From contig JASIJX010000624.1 in NCBI GenBank assembly GCA_030049955.1, forward strand, positions 1 through 5,088: a stretch of DNA of 5,088 bases, in the 5' to 3' direction. How positions within the stretch are numbered: the stretch's first letter is position 1; each line of letters opens with the position of its first letter. Below are positions 1 to 5,088 of the stretch, one piece after another. Made by a program: the position numbers and the translations under genes. The stretch is from Acidobacteriaceae bacterium. Its GTDB lineage: Bacteria; Acidobacteriota; Terriglobia; Terriglobales; Acidobacteriaceae. Under the pieces are notes generated by a model. It was given only the letters and a program-made list of their open reading frames with translations, was not told the DNA's origin and ran no database searches.

Positions 1-1322
1 TCCTGTTCGGTGACGACGAGCGGAGGCGAGAGGCGCAGCGAGGTTGCGCCGCAGCCAAGGATCATGAGGCCGCGCTCGAAGGCGAGGGTTTCCACGCGAT
101 CGCGCAACTCGGCGGCGGGCTCGCGCGTGGCCTTATCCTTCACCAGCTCGACGCCGATCATCAGGCCGCGGCCGCGGACGTCGCCGACGAGCGGATGGGT
201 TTTGACCCAGCCGCGCAGGCGCTCGAGCATCACTTCGCCCACGCGGGCTGCGTTGCCCATCGCCTCGCGCTCGATGATATCCATGGTCGCAAGGGCCGCG
301 GCGATGGAGACGGGATTGCCGCCGAAGGTCGAAGCATGCGAACCGGGCACCCAGTCCATGATCTCGGCACGCGTCATGCAAACGCCAAGCGGCATGCCGC
401 TGGCAATACCCTTGGCGAGACAGACAATGTCCGGCTGCACGCGGGAGTGCTCAATGGCCCACCACTTGCCGGTGCGACCCACACCACTCTGGACTTCGTC
501 GGCGACCAGCAAAATGCCATGACGGTCGCAGAGGGCGCGCAGCTCGCGCAGAAACTTGTCGGGAGCCACGACGTAGCCGCCCTCGCCTTGGATGGGCTCG
601 ATGAAGATGGCGGCGACTTCTTCCGGCGGCAGGATGGTCTTGAACAGACGCTCTTCGATGTAGCGCGCGCAGCCCAGTTCGAAGGCTTCCTGCTCGGCAG
701 GGCCGCCCGTGCAGCCGCGATAGGTATAAGGGAACGGCACGTGCGTGACGCCGGGAACAAGCGGCGCGAAACGGCGCTTCTGCTGCGGCTTGGAGCCGGT
801 GAGCGAGAGTGCGCCCATGGTGCGTCCGTGAAAACCGCCGAAGAACGAGATGACCTGCTGGCGGCCGGTGTGGTAGCGGGCAATTTTCAGCGCGCATTCG
901 ATGGCTTCGGCGCCCGAGTTGCCGTAGAAGAAGCGGTGCGGGCCGGGCATGGGCGCGACCGCCGAGAGCCGGTCGGCAAGATCCGTGAGACCCTCGTTGT
1001 AAAAATCCGTGCCGGAAATGTGGATGAGCTCAGCGGCCTGCTTCTGGATGGCGGCAACTACTTCAGGATGGCAATGGCCGGTGGATACCACGGCGATGCC
1101 GGCGGCGAAGTCAAGGAACTCGTTGCCGTCCACATCTTCAATGCGCACGCCGCGGCCGCGCTTGGCCACGAGAGGATACGAGCGCGTGTAGCTGGGGCTG
1201 ATGAGCCGGTCATCGGCGGCGACGGCGGCTTTAGCTTTGGGGCCCGGTAAAGAAGTAACAAGACGGGGGCCATACTGCGCGTACAACTCTTTGTCCTTAG
1301 CTTGCAGATTCTTGTGCTCCAT
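1..1322 (-). CDS. Class III PLP-dependent aminotransferase (acetylornithine/4-aminobutyrate aminotransferase family), 3' end cut by window
   Basis: Predicted cytoplasmic fold-type I PLP enzyme that moves an amino group from an amino acid or omega-amine to a 2-oxo acid. The frame is open from ATG 1322 to the window edge, giving 440 codons and no stop; family members run about 440-460 residues, so only a short tail is missing. Visible motifs: DVDGNEFLDF (63-72), the phosphate-binding NSGAEA (135-140), FHGRT (164-168), EPIQGEGG (242-249), the cofactor aspartate in DEVQSG (D275), the Schiff-base lysine in LAKGIASG (K304), STFGGNP (331-337) with the partner-subunit phosphate threonine, and R430 in LRLSPP, a likely carboxylate anchor. 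The N-terminal PGPKAKA and the HISGTDFYNE segment resemble the broad-specificity branch that includes archaeal ornithine aminotransferases and amino-acid racemases. The substrate (ornithine, acetylornithine, GABA or racemisation) cannot be settled from sequence, so no symbol is given. Start chosen from the strong ribosome-binding site. Family assignment is secure. Confidence 0.93.
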   Translation of the reverse strand, partial: MEHKNLQAKDKELYAQYGPRLVTSLPGPKAKAAVAADDRLISPSYTRSYPLVAKRGRGVRIEDVDGNEFLDFAAGIAVVSTGHCHPEVVAAIQKQAAELIHISGTDFYNEGLTDLADRLSAVAPMPGPHRFFYGNSGAEAIECALKIARYHTGRQQVISFFGGFHGRTMGALSLTGSKPQQKRRFAPLVPGVTHVPFPYTYRGCTGGPAEQEAFELGCARYIEERLFKTILPPEEVAAIFIEPIQGEGGYVVAPDKFLRELRALCDRHGILLVADEVQSGVGRTGKWWAIEHSRVQPDIVCLAKGIASGMPLGVCMTRAEIMDWVPGSHASTFGGNPVSIAAALATMDIIEREAMGNAARVGEVMLERLRGWVKTHPLVGDVRGRGLMIGVELVKDKATREPAAELRDRVETLAFERGLMILGCGATSLRLSPPLVVTEQ

Positions 1323-1329
1323 GTGCGCG

Positions 1330-1339
1330 CCTCCTCCTC
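1330..1339 (-). promoter_or_regulatory. Strong Shine-Dalgarno for the aminotransferase
   Basis: On the minus strand this reads GAGGAGGAGG, two overlapping AGGAGG cores. The nearer core (1330-1335) ends 7 nt before the ATG at 1322-1320, which is ideal spacing. It is the strongest ribosome-binding site in the window and fixes the start of the aminotransferase. The other genes here have weak or no such motif, so this gene may be translated more efficiently than its neighbours (inference). Confidence 0.85.
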
Positions 1340-1418
1340 GATTGAGGGCATTTCGGTTGTGGAGCTTCGTACCCGGCGCGCGTATACAGCGGGCACGGGC
1401 GCGAGACTGCCGAGCTTT

Positions 1419-1434
1419 CGATCCTGGTGGATCG
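1419..1434. repeat. Small perfect hairpin, 6-bp stem
   Basis: CGATCC (1419-1424) pairs perfectly with GGATCG (1429-1434) across the four-base loop TGGT. It lies about 97 nt upstream of the aminotransferase start codon, so it would be within that gene's leader if transcription starts further upstream. There is no adjacent T-tract, so it does not look like an intrinsic terminator. A stem this short can occur by chance. Confidence 0.45.
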
Positions 1435-1484
1435 TGAACGGAACGAGACCCTGAAATTGGATTGGATTGCGGAGTCCCGTTCCA

Positions 1485-1500
1485 GCGCCCGTTGGGGCGC
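1485..1500. repeat. Small perfect hairpin, 6-bp all-GC stem
   Basis: GCGCCC (1485-1490) pairs with GGGCGC (1495-1500) around the loop GTTG (CAAC on the minus strand). It is the second of three perfect hairpins in the presumed leader of the aminotransferase. No T-tract follows on either strand. A 6-bp GC stem is not rare in DNA of this composition, so the significance rests on its clustering with the others. Confidence 0.45.
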
Positions 1501-1516
1501 GAAACGCGGGCGAGGA

Positions 1517-1551
1517 TCTTCGGCGGACCCGTTGCTAATCGCCGCCGAAGA
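1517..1551. repeat. Strong hairpin, 10-bp perfect stem with 15-nt loop
   Basis: TCTTCGGCGG (1517-1526) is exactly complementary to CCGCCGAAGA (1542-1551), with a 15-nt loop at 1527-1541. It is the strongest structure in the gap apart from the cluster at 1713-1791. It sits about 195 nt upstream of the aminotransferase start. No run of T follows on either strand, so a classical rho-independent terminator is not supported. It could be part of a structured leader RNA, an inverted binding site, or a remnant of a repeat element. Confidence 0.55.
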
Positions 1552-1712
1552 GGCTAGGTCGCGTGCGGATGGGCAGCACGCGCAGGTGCCGCCGCGGGCA
1601 GATACCGCGCTCACGCGTCCGCGACCAGCGCCTGGTGGCCGGTGCGGGCAGCAATCCTCTGGCAATACGGCTCTGCATGGGCTTCCGCTGCTTCGAGGAT
1701 AGCACGGAGAAC

Positions 1713-1791
1713 GGGTGTTAGCGCGCTTCGCGGGCGTTAGCGGCGCTAGAAATCCCAGCCCGCTAACGCCGCTGACCCAGCTAGCGCCGCT
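1713..1791. repeat. Cluster of degenerate palindromic repeats downstream of the exported-protein gene
   Basis: Five copies of a GTTAGCG / CGCTAAC / CTAGCG core lie within 80 nt: 1717-1723, 1736-1742, 1744-1749, 1761-1767 and 1781-1786. They form two alternative 11-bp perfect stems: 1733-1743 with 1760-1770 (16-nt loop) and 1739-1749 with 1781-1791 (31-nt loop). These are mutually exclusive because they share bases 1739-1743. The cluster begins four bases after the TGA of the exported-protein gene, the position expected of a transcript-end structure or a REP-like element. There is no T-tract, so intrinsic termination is not supported; mRNA 3'-end protection or Rho-assisted ending is possible. 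Confidence 0.65.
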
Positions 1792-1794
1792 GGT

Positions 1795-2481
1795 TCACGG
1801 ATTCTTCACGAAGACATCCTTCGGCACGAGGGCAGCGGCGTTCAGCCCATCCAGCGTTACTGTGGAATGTTCGAAGGCCTCGAGTCCGGCGGCGTCGGCG
1901 GCCTGCGCCAGCCAGCACACCGCGCCTTTTTCGAGCACCGTACAGGTGATTTCTATCGTGTACCGAGGCGCTGTCTTGCCTTTGGGCGTCGCCTTTGCGC
2001 GCTCGATCCACATCTTGTGGCCGGCCAGCTTGTATGAGGTTGTGATCGGCTGGATCATGTCGAGCGTCCGCTTTAGCCCCTCGGCCGCGCCCTCGCCAAA
2101 CCCAGGCAGGTCGTTGTACCCCATGATCTGGCCGAAGCATTCGAACGGCAGCGCCACGATAACGATGACGCTGGCGGGCTTACCACGCTGCGCCGTCAGC
2201 GGGACATCCACGCAGGCGATGCCCTTGCGCGCTTCTGCCTCGGGCGTCTTCTGTGCTTCCTTCTGTTGCTTCGCGGCCTCTGTGGGCGTTGCGGTCACGA
2301 CGGTCCACTCACCCGAAAGCGAATAGCTGAAGCCGATGTCGTTGTTCTCGACATGCACGGGCTCGTTAATGGATGGCTGTACGGATTGCGCGGCCAATTG
2401 CGGCGGCGCGATGGCCTTGGCGGGGACAAAGCGGCCAAAGAGGATAAAGACTGTGATTGTCGCGAGCCATTTAGCCTTCAC
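1795..2481 (-). CDS. Predicted exported protein of unknown function
   Basis: 228 residues. I do not recognise the family. The N-terminus has a lysine-containing start, a hydrophobic stretch at about 5-19 and an AKA-IA site after residue 23 that fits signal peptidase I cleavage; R17 inside the hydrophobic part is slightly unusual. There is no lipobox cysteine. The mature part starts with a Pro/Gln-rich linker (26-45), then DIGFSYSLSGEWTVV (48-62), which recalls the opening of PsbP/Mog1-like beta folds (weak inference). A charged, Ala/Gln/Lys-rich segment follows (66-86), then alternating beta-like strands. Four cysteines (90, 115, 180, 189) could form two disulfides in the periplasm. The start is GTG at 2481, 23 nt after the DUF4337 stop, with only a distant GAGG as ribosome-binding site; no ATG is available before residue 120. 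Probably co-transcribed with DUF4337 and cysS. Confidence 0.8.
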   Translation of the reverse strand: MKAKWLATITVFILFGRFVPAKAIAPPQLAAQSVQPSINEPVHVENNDIGFSYSLSGEWTVVTATPTEAAKQQKEAQKTPEAEARKGIACVDVPLTAQRGKPASVIVIVALPFECFGQIMGYNDLPGFGEGAAEGLKRTLDMIQPITTSYKLAGHKMWIERAKATPKGKTAPRYTIEITCTVLEKGAVCWLAQAADAAGLEAFEHSTVTLDGLNAAALVPKDVFVKNP

Positions 2482-2504
2482 GCCGGTTATTGAGCCTCGA
2501 TGCC

Positions 2505-3050
2505 TTAACGGAGCAGCAATGCCCAGATTGCCGCACCCACGCCACCTACCGCAAACGCCAGGCCCAGATACCAGTAGGCGCGGCCGCGGGTGAGCAGAGT
2601 GACAGAGGTCACTACGAGGCCGATTTCCAGCAGCGCTTCAGACAGGTCGAAGCGGCCTGCTCGCCGCTCGGCGCTGTCAACCTTCGTTTCGAGCGTCTCG
2701 GCCTCTTGCTGCTCCTCTTTGAGTTCGCTGGTCCACTTGGCCTGGTGGTCTGCGTAGGATTTGCGGATCTTGTCGGCTGCCGCCGGGTTGGATACCGAAA
2801 CCGCTCCCAGCAGGTCAGAGATGAGTTCCGTATCGTTGGCGCGGATCTTATGAGCCTGGTAGAAGTTCCACTGGTCGGTGGCTTTGTTCTGCGTGAGCAC
2901 CGCCTCAGTGTGCGTGCGATGGCCGAGGACGGTTGTGATCGCGACCAGCACAGCGAGCACGCTCATAGTGAACGCTACCGGCCGCATCGCCGGCTCATGC
3001 GATCCGTGCTCAGCGTGCTCCTGCAGTTCTTGTGCTTCGTTGGCTTCCAT
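2505..3050 (-). CDS. DUF4337-family membrane protein
   Basis: 181 residues, complete. The family is recognised from its layout and the signature around AVLTQNKATDQWNFYQAHKIR (residues 50-70); its function is unknown. Order of parts: an acidic, His-rich cytosolic-looking N-terminus (1-22), a first membrane helix (about 24-43), a charged helical middle with the signature and a likely coiled coil (about 98-133, rich in Glu, Lys and Gln), then two more membrane helices (about 137-154 and 158-180) joined by a short RGRAYW turn. The protein ends right after the last helix. Start ATG 3050 has only a weak ribosome-binding site (GGAGA 15 nt upstream). It begins 30 nt after the cysS stop and ends 23 nt before the exported-protein start, so a shared transcript is likely. 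An inner-membrane location is inferred. Confidence 0.9.
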   Translation of the reverse strand: MEANEAQELQEHAEHGSHEPAMRPVAFTMSVLAVLVAITTVLGHRTHTEAVLTQNKATDQWNFYQAHKIRANDTELISDLLGAVSVSNPAAADKIRKSYADHQAKWTSELKEEQQEAETLETKVDSAERRAGRFDLSEALLEIGLVVTSVTLLTRGRAYWYLGLAFAVGGVGAAIWALLLR

Positions 3051-3080
3051 AGGCTTACCGCCTGATCTCCGATTTGCGTT

Positions 3081-4559
3081 CTACTTCCGCTTCCAGCGCA
3101 CGCCGTCCTTCGAGTCTTCAATCGCCACGCCCTTGGCCGTGAGTTCGTTGCGGATGGCATCGGCGCGGGCAAAATCGCGTCGCTTCTTGGCTTCAGTCCG
3201 CTCGGCCACCAGAGCCTCGATCTGGGCGTCACTCAACGCCAGGCGCTCGCGCAGCTCGGGGGCTACCTCGCCCATGCGGCCGGCCGGCCCTGCCCAGTCC
3301 AGCGCACGGCGCGTGGGCTCGGCATCGTCGTCGCGCAGCACGTCGAAAACCGCGTCAAACTTCGCGAGAACGCCCAGAATCGCATCGCGGTCGCCGGCTG
3401 CGAGCTGGCCCTGATCCATGGCGGTGTTCGCCAGCCGCACAAGGTCGAAGATGGGCGCGCGCGCCTCGGCTGTGTTCAGGTCGTTGGCCAGCGCTTCCAT
3501 GTATTCAGTTTCGGCCTTGCGCGCGGCCTCCTGCAGAGCCGGGTTTTCGCCCGCTGCGAAATTGCCGGTCTTCAAGCGCTCGTGAAACGTGCGCAGCCGG
3601 TCGATGGCGCTGGTCGCCTCCGCGAGGCCATGCAGCGTGAAGTTGAGCTGATGGCGGTACGGAACCGAGATCAGCGCCAGGCGGATGGCCGAGGCTTTGT
3701 GGCCTTTGAGCAGCAGGTCGCGCAGCGTGAAGAAATTCCCCTCGCTCTTGGACATTTTGCGGCCCTCCACCAAGAGGAACCGCACGTGCATCCAGTGGCG
3801 CGCGAACTGCTTGTGCGTGGCCGTTTCGCTCTGCGCAATTTCGTTCTCGTGGTGCGGGAACATCAGGTCCTCGCCGCCGGCGTGCAGGTCGAAGCTCTCG
3901 CCCAGCAGCTCCATCGCCATCGCAGAGCACTCGATATGCCAGCCCGGCCGGCCGCGGCCGATCCGGGTCTCCCACGCCGTCTCGCCAGGCTTGGCCGCCT
4001 TCCACAGCGCAAAATCGTTGGCCGAGTCCTTTTCGTACTCGTCCACGTCCACGCGAGCCCCGGTCACAATGCCGCTCAGGTCTTTCTTGCTCAGCTTGCC
4101 GTAGTCGGGGAAGGCAGAGAGGCGAAAATACCAGCTTCCATCCTCGGTGCGGTACGCGGCGCCGGCTGCGGCAAGCTTTTCGACGAGCGCAACCATCTGC
4201 TCGATGTACTCGGTAGCGTGCGGCACCTGCTCGGGTCGCTCGACTTTCAGCGCTTCGAGATCCTCGAAGAACGCCTGCTCGAATTGAGCCGTGTACTCGC
4301 CGATGGGAACGCCTGCCTGCGCGGCGTTGCGGATGATCTTGTCATCCACGTCGGTAATGTTCATCACGTGCTGGACGGACACGCCGGTGAGGCGCAGGAA
4401 CCGCCGCAACACGTCCACTTGCAAAAACGTGCGGAAGTTCCCGATGTGGCCGTAGTCGTAGACCGTTGGTCCGCACGCATACATCCGCAGCGCTTTGCCA
4501 TCGGCAGGCGCGAGCGGCTCGATTTGTCCGGTAAGGGTATTGAAAAGGCGAAGAGTCAT
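3081..4559 (-). CDS. cysS: Cysteinyl-tRNA synthetase
   Basis: 492 residues, full length for the family. It activates cysteine with ATP and attaches it to tRNA-Cys in the cytoplasm. This is a class I synthetase. The catalytic Rossmann domain carries MYACGPTVYDYGHIGN, with the HIGH-type motif as HIGN (38-41). The zinc site that selects cysteine is complete: C29, C211 (in WHIECSAM), H236 and E240 (in FPHHENE). KMSKS is intact at 268-272. The C-terminal half is the helical DALR-like and anticodon-binding region, including EALANDLNTAEA (355-366) and the terminal RRDFARADAIRNEL segment (460-473). I start at ATG 4559 because MTLRLFNTLTG is the usual family N-terminus; the frame stays open to 4751, but that would run into the upstream gene and across the promoter. 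No clear Shine-Dalgarno precedes the ATG. Stop is TAG. Likely first gene of an operon with DUF4337 and the exported protein. Confidence 0.97.
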   Translation of the reverse strand: MTLRLFNTLTGQIEPLAPADGKALRMYACGPTVYDYGHIGNFRTFLQVDVLRRFLRLTGVSVQHVMNITDVDDKIIRNAAQAGVPIGEYTAQFEQAFFEDLEALKVERPEQVPHATEYIEQMVALVEKLAAAGAAYRTEDGSWYFRLSAFPDYGKLSKKDLSGIVTGARVDVDEYEKDSANDFALWKAAKPGETAWETRIGRGRPGWHIECSAMAMELLGESFDLHAGGEDLMFPHHENEIAQSETATHKQFARHWMHVRFLLVEGRKMSKSEGNFFTLRDLLLKGHKASAIRLALISVPYRHQLNFTLHGLAEATSAIDRLRTFHERLKTGNFAAGENPALQEAARKAETEYMEALANDLNTAEARAPIFDLVRLANTAMDQGQLAAGDRDAILGVLAKFDAVFDVLRDDDAEPTRRALDWAGPAGRMGEVAPELRERLALSDAQIEALVAERTEAKKRRDFARADAIRNELTAKGVAIEDSKDGVRWKRK

Positions 4560-4628
4560 CGCTGGCGCGTTGGTACAAAATACGGCGTCAAGTGGTCCCA
4601 GAAGGAACGAGTCCAGAGGGCCTATCTG

Positions 4629-4637
4629 ATTGTAGCA
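4629..4637 (-). promoter_or_regulatory. Putative extended -10 promoter for cysS
   Basis: On the minus strand this reads TGCTACAAT, that is TG-n-TACAAT, one base from the sigma-70 consensus TATAAT with the extended TG. It sits in the 97-nt gap between the upstream gene's stop and the cysS ATG, predicting a start of transcription near 4622 and a leader of about 60 nt. No good -35 hexamer is seen at 16-18 bp spacing (AAATGT or GAAATG), which is tolerable for extended -10 promoters. Sequence match only. Confidence 0.5.
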
Positions 4638-4656
4638 ACGGGAAAACCGGCACATT

Positions 4657-5088
4657 TCAGCCGATTGAGTCCGCCGCCGCTGCCCCGAACCGCTCGCGCA
4701 CCAGTTGCAAGGCGTCCTCCGGCGTCGTAATTGTGCCTTCGAGTTGAGCATCTTCGACGGCTGTCAGCATTTCCTTGAACTGCGGACCCGGTGTGTAGCC
4801 CGCGGCGATCAGCTCGCGTCCGGTAACGAGCGGCTTTGGCCGCACAGCTTCCTCGCTCAGTTCCGCGCGGCGGCCCACGACAAAGTCGTAGATATCGAGA
4901 TTTCCGTGCGCGGCCAGGCAATCCATGCGGTGCAGCGCGAGATGCTCGTCGAAGCACTCAAGGCGCAGGAAGCGCTTGAGCGTCGAGGCCTTCATCCGCG
5001 GCGCGTCGGCGAAGCGCATGTGGTTTTCAATCAAGGCCAGAATCTGCCGGGTTTCGTCGTTCGAAAAACGGAACCGCCGGCAGATCTC
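4657..5088 (-). CDS. cca: CCA tRNA nucleotidyltransferase-type enzyme, C-terminal part (5' end outside window)
   Basis: 143 codons plus TGA are visible, and the frame is open to the window edge. Class II CCA-adding or A-adding enzymes complete or repair the 3' CCA of tRNA from CTP and ATP in the cytoplasm. What is present is the helical region behind the nucleotidyltransferase head: the end of an HD-type segment (ICRRFRFSNDETRQI, then ENHMRFADAP and STLKRFLR) and the RNA-binding tail with HRMDCLAAHGNLDIYDF, RPKPLVTGRELI, GYTPGPQFKEML and VEDAQLEGTITTPEDAL. These segments are characteristic of the HD-containing bacterial CCA/poly(A) polymerase family. Because the catalytic head is not in the window, CCA-adding, A-adding and poly(A) polymerase activities cannot be told apart, so the symbol is provisional. 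A TTG at 5034 is not the start; family-like residues continue upstream of it. Confidence 0.88.
   Translation of the reverse strand, partial: EICRRFRFSNDETRQILALIENHMRFADAPRMKASTLKRFLRLECFDEHLALHRMDCLAAHGNLDIYDFVVGRRAELSEEAVRPKPLVTGRELIAAGYTPGPQFKEMLTAVEDAQLEGTITTPEDALQLVRERFGAAAADSIG

Larger units (their letters stand above)
1323..1794. other. 472-nt gap without a convincing gene, rich in inverted repeats
   Basis: This lies between the stop of the exported-protein gene and the start of the aminotransferase. Open frames occur on both strands but are arginine-, serine- and proline-rich, lack a ribosome-binding site and match no family I know. No tRNA-like T-arm was found. The stretch holds a palindromic repeat cluster (1713-1791), three perfect hairpins (1517-1551, 1485-1500, 1419-1434), a short tandem ATTGG/ATTGG/ATTGC run (1456-1470 on the plus strand), and a start-less 41-codon open stretch on the minus strand (1611-1736) with protein-like composition. 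The aminotransferase promoter must lie here. A TATACG at about 1379-1384 on the minus strand is a weak -10 candidate with no good -35, so I do not call it. Confidence 0.7.

Noticed and set aside
195..1250. 351-codon open frame on the plus strand
   Set aside because: It lies opposite the aminotransferase, which has intact catalytic motifs along the whole stretch. The plus-strand translation is low-complexity and unrecognisable.
1517..1551. Hairpin as a rho-independent terminator
   Set aside because: The stem is strong, but no run of T follows on either strand.
1297..1665. 122-codon minus-strand frame in the gap
   Set aside because: It overlaps the strong ribosome-binding site and start of the aminotransferase in another frame, and its Arg/Ser/Pro/Cys-rich translation looks non-coding.
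1427..1702. 91-codon plus-strand frame in the gap
   Set aside because: No ribosome-binding site, composition rich in Arg, Ser and Pro, no recognisable domain, and it runs through the hairpins.
2490..3065. 191-codon plus-strand frame opposite the DUF4337 gene
   Set aside because: The minus-strand frame is a recognisable DUF4337 protein with membrane helices in the right places; the plus frame is its shadow.
4566..4590. TTGAC-like -35 element nearer the cysS start
   Set aside because: TTGACG occurs on the minus strand here, but there is no acceptable -10 hexamer at 16-18 bp downstream.
3582..4730. 382-codon open frame on the plus strand
   Set aside because: It is antisense to cysS, whose frame carries every synthetase motif. 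Long antisense frames are common opposite GC-rich genes, and its translation shows no family features.
4560..4751. N-terminal extension of cysS to 4751 (64 extra residues)
   Set aside because: It would overlap the end of the CCA-enzyme gene by about 95 nt and cover the promoter. The extension is Arg/Ser/Cys-rich, and family members begin at MTLRLFNTLTG.

Overview
The window is GC-rich and every credible gene lies on the minus strand, so transcription runs from high to low coordinates. The content is mostly housekeeping. The CCA-enzyme C-terminus, the cysteinyl-tRNA synthetase, the broad-specificity class III aminotransferase and a DUF4337 membrane protein together look to me like an acidobacterial-type genome. 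That placement rests on remembered family resemblance; no phylogenetic test was possible.

Layout in transcription order. (1) 5088-4657: the last 143 codons of a CCA tRNA nucleotidyltransferase-type enzyme, whose 5' part lies outside the window. (2) 4656-4560: a 97-nt gap holding a good extended -10 promoter element. (3) 4559-3081: a complete cysS (492 aa) with all expected catalytic and zinc-binding motifs. (4) 3050-2505: a three-helix DUF4337 membrane protein. (5) 2481-1795: a predicted exported protein of unknown function with four cysteines. Genes 3-5 are separated by only 30 and 23 nt and are probably one transcript. (6) 1794-1323: 472 nt with no convincing gene, rich in inverted repeats. 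(7) 1322-1: a class III PLP-dependent aminotransferase, 440 codons visible, with a strong Shine-Dalgarno sequence and the last few residues cut off by the window edge.

The first two genes both act on tRNA: CCA 3'-end completion and cysteine charging. The two small envelope proteins behind cysS have no obvious link to translation and may simply share its transcription. The aminotransferase is separated from them by the repeat-rich gap and is probably its own unit. I found no mobile element, CRISPR array, tRNA, rRNA or evident new multi-gene system. The least explained parts are the repeat-rich gap at 1323-1794 and the uncharacterised pair DUF4337 plus exported protein.
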